Shown: positions 56,860 to 64,000 of the stretch, piece after piece
Position numbering within the stretch: the stretch's first letter is position 1
Layout of the letters: each line of letters opens with the position of its first letter
Source of the DNA: Streptomyces spinosus
GTDB taxonomy: Bacteria; Actinomycetota; Actinomycetes; Streptomycetales; Streptomycetaceae
DNA: 64,000 bases
Assembly (NCBI RefSeq): GCF_020400655.1
Contig: NZ_JAINRC010000005.1
Coordinates: 1-64,000, forward strand
Direction of reading: 5' to 3'
Made by a program: the position numbers and the translations under genes
The notes under the pieces: generated by a model
Databases searched by the model: none
What the model was told of the DNA's origin: nothing
The model's input: only the letters and a program-made list of their open reading frames with translations

Positions 56860-57921
56860 GTGACCACAGTGACCAAGGCCGAGGGGGCACCGGCCCCGGC
56901 CGGGCCGGACGGATTCCTCTCGGTGCGCGATCTCCAGGTGACGTTCTCCACCGAGGACGGCCCGGTCAAGGCCGTCGACGGCCTCTCCTTCGACCTGCAC
57001 CGCGGGAAGACCCTCGGCATCGTGGGCGAGTCGGGCTCGGGCAAGTCGGTCACCAACCTGACGATCCTCGGGCTGCACGACCCGGTGTACACGACGATCG
57101 ACGGGGAGATCCTCCTCGAAGGCAAGGAACTGATCACCGCCACCGAGAAGGAGATGGAGAAGCTCCGCGGCAACCGGATGGCGATGATCTTCCAGGACCC
57201 GCTCACCGCGCTGTCGCCCTTCTACACCATCGGCCGGCAGATCGCCGAGCCGTACATGAAGCACACCGGCGCCTCGAAGAGGGCCGCCTGGGAGCGGGCC
57301 GTGGAGATGCTCGCCAAGGTCGGCATCCCCAACCCCAAGGAGCGCGCCCGGGACTACCCGCACCAGTTCTCCGGCGGTATGCGCCAGCGCGCGATGATCG
57401 CCATGGCACTGGTCTGCGACCCGGACCTGCTGATCGCCGACGAGCCGACCACGGCGCTGGACGTGACCGTGCAGGCCCAGATCCTGGACCTGCTCAAGGA
57501 CCTCCAGCGGGAGTTCGGCACGGCGATCGTCTTCATCACCCACGACCTCGGGGTCATCGCCGACATGGCCGACGACATCATGGTCATGTACGCCGGGCGC
57601 GCGGTGGAGCGCGGCACCGTCGACGAGGTGCTCAGCGCGCCGCTGCACCCGTACACCTGGGGTCTGCTGAACTCCATGCCCCGGCTGGACTCCGACCTCG
57701 GCACCCCGCTCTCGCCGATCCCCGGCACCCCGCCGAGCCTGCTCACCCCGCCGACCGGCTGCCGCTTCCACCCCCGGTGCTCCTTCCGGGACCGGGTCGA
57801 GGGCGACCGGTGTGTCACCGAGCGCCCGCTGCTGGGACCGGACCGCTCCTCGGCGTGCCATCTGAGCACGGAGCGGAAACGCACCATCTTCATCGAAGAG
57901 ATCAGGCCCCGTCTGGGCTAG
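56860..57921 (+). CDS. bldKD: BldKD, oligopeptide ABC ATPase (OppD/DppD-type)
   Basis: The 353-residue ATPase has Walker [10 protein letters not shown], signature [15 protein letters not shown], Walker [14 protein letters not shown], the switch His in ITHD, and the C-terminal [10 protein letters not shown] cysteine motif of oligopeptide ATPases. GTG 56860 has AGGAAGA upstream, overlapping the bldKC stop. Confidence 0.94.
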   Translation: MTTVTKAEGAPAPAGPDGFLSVRDLQVTFSTEDGPVKAVDGLSFDLHRGKTLGIVGESGSGKSVTNLTILGLHDPVYTTIDGEILLEGKELITATEKEMEKLRGNRMAMIFQDPLTALSPFYTIGRQIAEPYMKHTGASKRAAWERAVEMLAKVGIPNPKERARDYPHQFSGGMRQRAMIAMALVCDPDLLIADEPTTALDVTVQAQILDLLKDLQREFGTAIVFITHDLGVIADMADDIMVMYAGRAVERGTVDEVLSAPLHPYTWGLLNSMPRLDSDLGTPLSPIPGTPPSLLTPPTGCRFHPRCSFRDRVEGDRCVTERPLLGPDRSSACHLSTERKRTIFIEEIRPRLG

Positions 57922-57934
57922 GAGGACAACCGTC

Positions 57935-59056
<1,122 letters not shown>

Positions 59057-59067
59057 GGGCCCTGCCC

Positions 59068-59874
59068 CTAGGCTCCTGTGCCGGCCCGGCGGGCCACCGT
59101 GACGATCTCCGGGGAGGTGTCCGTCAGTGGGCCCCGGCTCCAGTCGCCGTACTGTTCGGTGACGGCCAGGCCCGCCTCCGCGAGGAAGGTGTCCAGCGTG
59201 TCGGCGTCCAGGAAGCGCAGGACGCCGTGGTTGACGCGGGGGGCGGGCCAGCCGGGGCCGGCGTAGGTCTCGGTGAAGTGGATCCGGCCCCGGTCCGGGT
59301 CCCCGCCCCGCACCTCGTGCCAGACCCGCACCGCGGTGCCGTCGGCGGCGCTGACCTCGTGCACCCGGTCCGGGGTCCACCGCTCCCAGGCGCGGGCGAC
59401 CGGATTGCGGGTCTCGAAGACGAACCGTCCGCCGTCCCGCAGGGCCGCGCGGGCGGCGCGCAGACAGACCCGGATCTCCTCGTCCGTCACCAGCTCCTGG
59501 AACGCGTGCCCGGTCATGACGACGAGGTCGAACTCCCCCCGCCACCGCCGCACCCGCACATCGCCGAGCACCCACTCGACGTCCGGCCGCGCCCGCCGCG
59601 CCTGCACGAGCATGGCGGCGGCCGGATCGAGACCGAGCAGCCGTCCCCGGTGCCCCTCTTCCCGGGCCCGCCGCAGCAACCGGCCGGTGCCGCACCCGAT
59701 GTCCAGCACGCAGCCGGCGTCCCGCAGCAGACCGAGGTAGAAGTCGTCACCCGGTCCCCAGGGATTGAGGCTGTCGTACAGCGCGGCGAGCGAGAGATCG
59801 GCAAAGACGTGATCCACCACCGCGGCAGTCTGACACACCGTCTTGAACGGTGGGTCAGGAAACCGGCGGTTCAC
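59068..59874 (-). CDS. SAM-dependent class I methyltransferase
   Basis: The 268-residue protein has motif I VLDIGCGTGRLLRRA, LLGLDPAAAMLV (motif II) and FDLVVMTGHAFQEL (motif IV). The acceptor substrate is unknown. GTG 59874 has GAGGAG close upstream (3-nt spacing); GTG 59820 or 59817 (VVDHVFADLSLAALYD) could be the real start. It lies between two convergent oligopeptide operons with no obvious link to either. Confidence 0.85.
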   Translation of the reverse strand: MNRRFPDPPFKTVCQTAAVVDHVFADLSLAALYDSLNPWGPGDDFYLGLLRDAGCVLDIGCGTGRLLRRAREEGHRGRLLGLDPAAAMLVQARRARPDVEWVLGDVRVRRWRGEFDLVVMTGHAFQELVTDEEIRVCLRAARAALRDGGRFVFETRNPVARAWERWTPDRVHEVSAADGTAVRVWHEVRGGDPDRGRIHFTETYAGPGWPAPRVNHGVLRFLDADTLDTFLAEAGLAVTEQYGDWSRGPLTDTSPEIVTVARRAGTGA

Positions 59875-59957
59875 GAACTCCTCATACCCAAACCGCCGTT
59901 GACGCCGGCCGCGCGGACGGCGGACGGGCGCGGCGCGTGGGGGCCCGGAACGCGGAA

Positions 59958-59990
59958 GAGGGCCCGTGCCTGGGAAAGGCGCGGGCCCTC
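59958..59990. terminator. Terminator downstream of the second oligopeptide operon
   Basis: GAGGGCCCGTGCC (59958-59970) pairs with GGCGCGGGCCCTC (59978-59990), 12 pairs plus one wobble, around a 7-nt loop. Confidence 0.75.
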
Positions 59991-60076
59991 GTCCCCTGGA
60001 GCGGACGATCAGGGGCTCGGGTCAATGGGCCGTGACAGTCCGGTCCGCGAGGGGGCGGCCGACGGAAAGGGGTGTG

Positions 60077-61120
60077 TCAGGCCGCCGCCTCGGGGTCCTT
60101 GGAGAGACGCGGAGCCGGGATCGTGGGCTCCGTCTCCGGGTAGTGGCACGCCGTCAGGTGGCCCGGCTTGTTGCCCTCCACCTGCACCAGCGGCGGAGCC
60201 TCCGTGGCGCACTTCTCGGTCGCCTTCCAGCAGCGGGTGCGGAAGCGGCAGCCGGAGGGCGGGTTGATCGGGGACGGCACGTCACCGACCAGGCGGATGC
60301 GCTCGCGCGGCTCCTCGTCCACCGTGGCCTCGGGCACGGCGGAGAGCAGGGCCCGGGTGTAGGGGTGGCGCGGGTTGTCGTACAGGTCCTCGCGGTCGCC
60401 GATCTCGACGATCTTGCCGAGGTACATGACCGCCACGCGCTGGGAGAAGTGCCGCACGATCGCGAGGTCGTGGGCGATGAACACGAACGCGATGCCGAGT
60501 TCGCGCTGCACCTTCTGGAGCAGGTTGACGACCTGGGCCTGGATGGAGACGTCCAGCGCGGAGACCGGCTCGTCCGCGACGATCAGCTTGGGCTCCAGGG
60601 CGAGCGCGCGGGCGACGCCGATGCGCTGGCGCTGGCCGCCGGAGAACTCGTGCGGGAAGCGGTTGTAGTGCTCGGGGTTGAGGCCGACGATCTCCAGGAG
60701 TTCCCGGACCCGCTTCTCCCGGCCGCCGGGCGGGTTGATGTCGTTGATCTCCATCGGCCCGGAGATGATCTTGCCGACCGTCTGCCGCGGGTTCAGCGAG
60801 GCGTAGGGGTCCTGGAAGATCATCTGGATCTCGGAGCGGATGGGCGCCAGCTGCTTGCGGTTGGCGTGCGTGATGTCCTGACCGCGGTAGGTGACCCTGC
60901 CGCCGGTGGGCTCCAGCAGGCGGGTGATGAGCCGGCCGGTGGTCGACTTGCCGCAGCCGGACTCGCCGACCAGGCCGAGGCTCTCGCCCTCGGCGACCTG
61001 GAAGTCCAGGCCGTCGACGGCCTGGACCGCGCCGACCGTCCGCCGGATCGGGAAGCCGCCCTTGATCGGGAAGTGCTTCGTCAGCCCGGAGACGTCCAGG
61101 AGGGGGTTCGTGTTGCTCAT
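60077..61120 (-). CDS. Oligopeptide ABC ATPase (OppF/DppF-type), second operon
   Basis: The 347-residue ATPase has GESGCGKSTTGRLI, FSGGQRQRIGVARAL, LIVADEPVSALDVS and GCRFRTRCWKATEKC. It is almost identical to BldKE over its ATPase core, including GGFPIRRTVGAVQAVDGL. The ATG follows the OppD-type gene by 26 bp. Gene end is followed by the terminator at 59958-59990. Confidence 0.93.
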   Translation of the reverse strand: MSNTNPLLDVSGLTKHFPIKGGFPIRRTVGAVQAVDGLDFQVAEGESLGLVGESGCGKSTTGRLITRLLEPTGGRVTYRGQDITHANRKQLAPIRSEIQMIFQDPYASLNPRQTVGKIISGPMEINDINPPGGREKRVRELLEIVGLNPEHYNRFPHEFSGGQRQRIGVARALALEPKLIVADEPVSALDVSIQAQVVNLLQKVQRELGIAFVFIAHDLAIVRHFSQRVAVMYLGKIVEIGDREDLYDNPRHPYTRALLSAVPEATVDEEPRERIRLVGDVPSPINPPSGCRFRTRCWKATEKCATEAPPLVQVEGNKPGHLTACHYPETEPTIPAPRLSKDPEAAA

Positions 61121-61146
61121 GATCGTGAAATCCGCTCTCGTGTCCG

Positions 61147-62184
61147 TCAGTTGTGCCGGGTTCCGGCGAAGTCAGCGAAGAGTTCCCGCTTCTGCTCCGG
61201 GGTGAGGTGGCAGGCGGCGCCGCGGCCGTCGACGACCTCGAGCACCGGGCTCTCCTTGGAGCACAGCCCGCCCGCCACCTTCTCGGCGAAGGCGCACCGG
61301 GGGTGGAAACGGCAGCCCGACGGGGGATTGAGCAGCGAGGGCGGCGAACCGGGGATCGGCGTCAGCGGCACGTCCACCGGCCCCTGCAGGCTCGGCATCG
61401 AGCCCAGCAGACCGAGGGTGTAGGGGTGCTGCGGGTCGCGCAGCACCTCCTGCTTGGTGCCGCGCTCCACGCACCGGCCGCCGTACATCACCAGCACGTC
61501 GTCGGCGATGTCGGCGATCACGCCGAGGTCGTGGGTGATGAAGATGATCGCGGTGCCGAACTCCTGCTGGAGGTCCTTGAGCAGGTCCATGATCTGCGCC
61601 TGGACCGTCACGTCCAGGGCGGTCGTCGGCTCGTCCGCGATCAGCAGCTCGGGGTCGCACACCAGCGCCATGGCGATCATCGCGCGCTGGCGCATACCGC
61701 CCGAGAACTGGTGCGGGTAGTCGTCCACCCGCATGTCCGGCTGCGGGATGCCCACCCGGCGCAGCATCTCGATCGCGCGCTTGCGCGCCTCGGACTTGGA
61801 GCAGCCCGTGTGCTTGCGGTAGGTCTCGCCGATCTGCGTGCCGATCGTGTGGTACGGCGACAGCGACGCCAGCGCGTCCTGGAAGATCATCGACATCTTG
61901 TTGCCGCGCAGCCGCTCCAGCTCCTTCTCGGAGGCGGTGAGCAGCTCCTTGCCGTCCAGCACGATCTCGCCCTCGATCGCGGTGCGGTCGCGGTCGTGGA
62001 GGCCCAGGATCGTCAGGTTGGTGACGGACTTGCCGGAGCCCGACTCGCCGACGATCCCGAGAGTCTGGCCCTTGACGAGGTCGAAGCTGAGTCCGTCGAC
62101 GGCCTTGACGATGCCGTCCTCGGTGGAGAAGTGGACCCTGAGGTCCTTGACGGAGAGGAACGGCTGCTGATCGGTGCTCGTCAC
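61147..62184 (-). CDS. Oligopeptide ABC ATPase (OppD/DppD-type), second operon
   Basis: The 345-residue ATPase has [40 protein letters not shown] and [10 protein letters not shown]. It is a close paralogue of BldKD. GTG 62184 has AGGAG eight nt upstream; the frame stays open further upstream only inside the permease gene. Confidence 0.93.
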   Translation of the reverse strand: MTSTDQQPFLSVKDLRVHFSTEDGIVKAVDGLSFDLVKGQTLGIVGESGSGKSVTNLTILGLHDRDRTAIEGEIVLDGKELLTASEKELERLRGNKMSMIFQDALASLSPYHTIGTQIGETYRKHTGCSKSEARKRAIEMLRRVGIPQPDMRVDDYPHQFSGGMRQRAMIAMALVCDPELLIADEPTTALDVTVQAQIMDLLKDLQQEFGTAIIFITHDLGVIADIADDVLVMYGGRCVERGTKQEVLRDPQHPYTLGLLGSMPSLQGPVDVPLTPIPGSPPSLLNPPSGCRFHPRCAFAEKVAGGLCSKESPVLEVVDGRGAACHLTPEQKRELFADFAGTRHN

Positions 62185-62255
62185 GGGGACGCTCCTGGGG
62201 GGTGATGCGAGGTGTCGCCGGGTGGGGCGGGTGGGAAGGGACGGCGGGGCGGAGG

Positions 62256-63236
62256 TCAGGCGAGCCGGATCCGCGGGTCGATGAGGGCGTAGACGGCGTC
62301 GACGATGATGTTGAAGAGCACGATGGCGCCGGCGGACAGGAGGGTGACGCCGAGCACCATGGGCAGGTCGCTCTTGTTCACGGCGTCGAGCGCGAGCCGG
62401 CCCACGCCCTGGAGGCTGAAGACGGACTCGGTGATGATCGCGCCGCCGATCAGGGTGCCCAGGTCGACACCGAAGATGGTGACGATCGGGCCCATCGCAC
62501 CGCGCCAGGCGAAGCGGAGGAAGACGTTGCGGCGGGAGAGGCCCTTGGCCCGGGCCGTGCGGACGTAGTCCTCGCTGAGCTGCTCCACGAGCTGCGAGCG
62601 CGACATACGCGTGTAGTTGGCGGTGAAGATGATGGCGAGCACCAGCCACGGCAGCAGCAGGCCGGAGACCCACTTGACCGGGTTCTGGGTGATCGGCGTG
62701 TACGACGGGTTGTCCAGGATGCCCAGCTTGAAGACCAGGAAGTACATCGCGATGTACCCGACGAAGTAGATCTGCAGCGAGGAGCCGAGCAGCGAGGCCG
62801 AGCTGGCGACCTTGTCCTGCCACTTGCCCTGCTTGAGGGCGGCGATCATGCCCGCGCCCACACCGATGACGAGGAAGACCACGGCCGCGCCGAAGGCGAG
62901 CGAGAGCGTCAGCGGGAGCCTGTCCATGATCGTGCCGAGGACCGGCTCACGGTTGGCGAAGGAGTAGCCCAGGCACGGGGCGCTGCAGTTGCCGAAGTCG
63001 CCGTAGCTGCGTCCGACGAAGATGCCCTTGAGCCAGTACCAGTACTGGACCGGGATCGGGTGGTCGATGCCCAGGTTGTGCCGCACCTGCTTCAGCATGT
63101 CGGGCGTGCAGTTCTTGCCGCAGGACATCATGGCGGGGTCACGCGGGATGGCGTAGAACAGCCAGAACGTGACCGCGCTGATGATCAACAGGATGACCAG
63201 CGCGCCGAGGAGTCGGCGGACGAGGAAGCGGAACAT
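62256..63236 (-). CDS. Oligopeptide ABC permease (DppB-type), second operon
   Basis: The 326-residue membrane protein begins MFRFLVRRLLGALVILLIIS. It has the EAA loop EDYVRTARAKGLSRRNVFLRF (in part) and ends DAVYALIDPRIRLA, like BldKC. Two Cys in the first outer loop (SCGKNCTPDML) resemble those of BldKC. The DppC-type partner is presumably upstream of the binding-protein gene, outside the window. Confidence 0.93.
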   Translation of the reverse strand: MFRFLVRRLLGALVILLIISAVTFWLFYAIPRDPAMMSCGKNCTPDMLKQVRHNLGIDHPIPVQYWYWLKGIFVGRSYGDFGNCSAPCLGYSFANREPVLGTIMDRLPLTLSLAFGAAVVFLVIGVGAGMIAALKQGKWQDKVASSASLLGSSLQIYFVGYIAMYFLVFKLGILDNPSYTPITQNPVKWVSGLLLPWLVLAIIFTANYTRMSRSQLVEQLSEDYVRTARAKGLSRRNVFLRFAWRGAMGPIVTIFGVDLGTLIGGAIITESVFSLQGVGRLALDAVNKSDLPMVLGVTLLSAGAIVLFNIIVDAVYALIDPRIRLA

Positions 63237-63289
63237 GGGGCGTGACTTTCCGGACGGGGCGCCGTCGCCGGGGTGAGGGGTGGGCCGGA

Positions 63290-63316
63290 GGGGGCGGCCG
63301 GGTCCTGGCCGCCCCC
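63290..63316 (-). terminator. Intercistronic hairpin after second binding-protein gene
   Basis: GGGGGCGGCC (63290-63299) pairs perfectly with GGCCGCCCCC (63307-63316). It lies between binding protein and permease genes, the same position as the hairpin in bldK. Confidence 0.65.
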
Positions 63317-63331
63317 GAGGGGTCGTGCGCC

Positions 63332-64000
63332 TTACTTCTTGGCGTACAGCTTGCAGAGCGCGATGCAGGTGTTGCCGGCGTCGAACACGACGTTGCCGAC
63401 CTTGGACCCGTACATCCAGTTGCGGATGGAGTGGTAGTCCGGGACGACCGCCGCCAGCTCCATGATCTGGCGGTCGACGTTGCCCCAGGCCTTGTTGGCC
63501 TCCGCCGGGTCGGTGATCTTCGCGGCGGCGTCGATCGCCTTGTTGACGCTCGGGTCGTTCAGCTGGGCGTAGTTGCTGCGGCCGTCGCCGATGTTCTTGC
63601 CGCTCCAGCAGGGGTAGAAGACCGAGTAACCGTTCGGCCAGTCCGGGCTCCAGCCGGCCGCGAACAGGTCGTAGTCGTTGTCGATCTTGCCGATCTGGGT
63701 GTAGAACGTCGACTTGTCGACCTGCTTGTTGACGACCTGGAAGCCGGCGGCCTCCAGCGCGTTCTTGATCGCGACGGCGGACTTCACCGCGTTGTCGGAG
63801 TGCTGGTAGGCGATGACCAGCTTCTGGCCGAGCTTGCCGGCCTCCTTCAGCAGGGCCTTGGCCTTGTCCGGGTCGCCACCGGGCTTCTTGTCCGTGCCGT
63901 AGAGGTCGAACTTCTGGTAACCGGGGGTCACCGGGCTGAGGATCGTGGTGGCCAGCTCGCTGCTGGCCTTGCCGCCGCGGATGGTCTGCAGCTGCAGGTG
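63332..64000 (-). CDS. Oligopeptide-binding lipoprotein, second operon (3' part; runs off the window)
   Basis: The last 222 codons of an SBP family 5 protein are present. The segment AGWSPDWPNGYSVFYPCWSGKN, read in part, and the end WMYGSKVGNVVFDAGNTC resemble BldKB and other oligopeptide-binding proteins. The protein's N-terminus, signal peptide and most of lobe I are outside the window. Confidence 0.9.
   Translation of the reverse strand, partial: HLQLQTIRGGKASSELATTILSPVTPGYQKFDLYGTDKKPGGDPDKAKALLKEAGKLGQKLVIAYQHSDNAVKSAVAIKNALEAAGFQVVNKQVDKSTFYTQIGKIDNDYDLFAAGWSPDWPNGYSVFYPCWSGKNIGDGRSNYAQLNDPSVNKAIDAAAKITDPAEANKAWGNVDRQIMELAAVVPDYHSIRNWMYGSKVGNVVFDAGNTCIALCKLYAKK

Noticed and set aside
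61147..62823. Start of the second OppD-type ATPase far upstream at 62823
   Set aside because: That frame is an out-of-frame reading of the permease gene. GTG 62184 has AGGAG at the right distance and the family N-terminus.

Overview
The window is chromosomal DNA of a Streptomyces species. The evidence is very high GC with G/C at most third codon positions, many GTG starts, a WhiB-like regulator, SpoIIE/HATPase phosphatases, and a gene order that matches the conserved Streptomyces core: ahpD-ahpC/oxyR, fumC, a class I fumarase, a wbl gene, glpX, xseAB, ispH, ppgK, ychF, sdhCAB, typA and the bldK oligopeptide-transport operon. Most of the window is core metabolism, cell envelope and development genes. 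Many genes start at -1 to +1 of the transcript: a TANNNT hexamer lies 6-7 nt before the start codon, so the mRNAs are probably leaderless.

Layout. 0-8.7 kb: end of a lytic transglycosylase-like gene, an AI-2E-type exporter, the peroxide-stress unit (ahpCD divergent from oxyR), a translationally coupled padR-ABC ATPase-FtsX permease operon, and an SPFH/ribbon-helix-helix pair. 8.9-28.5 kb: class A penicillin-binding protein, a GAF/SpoIIE/HATPase phosphatase, two unrelated fumarases, a DUF1707 protein, a Wbl protein, glpX, a nitroreductase, exonuclease VII, an APC permease, ispH, ppgK and ychF.

28.5-31.6 kb is an accessory segment. A YefM/Phd-RelE/ParE-type toxin-antitoxin pair lies between two copies of the last 19 bp of ychF, with five copies of a 9-bp repeat inside the ends, like a decayed integrative element. 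After a gene-free stretch with a long perfect hairpin comes the most striking gene: a secreted ribosome-inactivating protein (ricin A-chain/Shiga family). All five active-site residues appear conserved. It is read in two frames joined exactly at C CCG GGA, a canonical -1 slippery heptamer pattern.

31.7-43.8 kb: a PEP mutase/isocitrate lyase family enzyme, a serpin, a DUF4190/septum-formation-type membrane protein, a GntR regulator, a tiny leaderless ORF with a TTA codon overlapping a small SPOR-like gene, a NUDIX hydrolase, an anti-sigma-like ATPase, a PAS-PAS-GAF-SpoIIE-HATPase protein, and two membrane proteins. 43.8-52.4 kb: succinate dehydrogenase/fumarate reductase operon (sdhC-sdhA-sdhB), a lone oligopeptide-binding-type lipoprotein behind a tandem 26-bp repeat, and typA. 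52.4-64 kb: bldKA-E behind a 425-bp leader with a strongly folding segment, then a methyltransferase gene and a second, paralogous oligopeptide ABC operon in opposite orientation that runs off the window.

All coordinates and motifs were read by eye. No database search, folding program or alignment was run.
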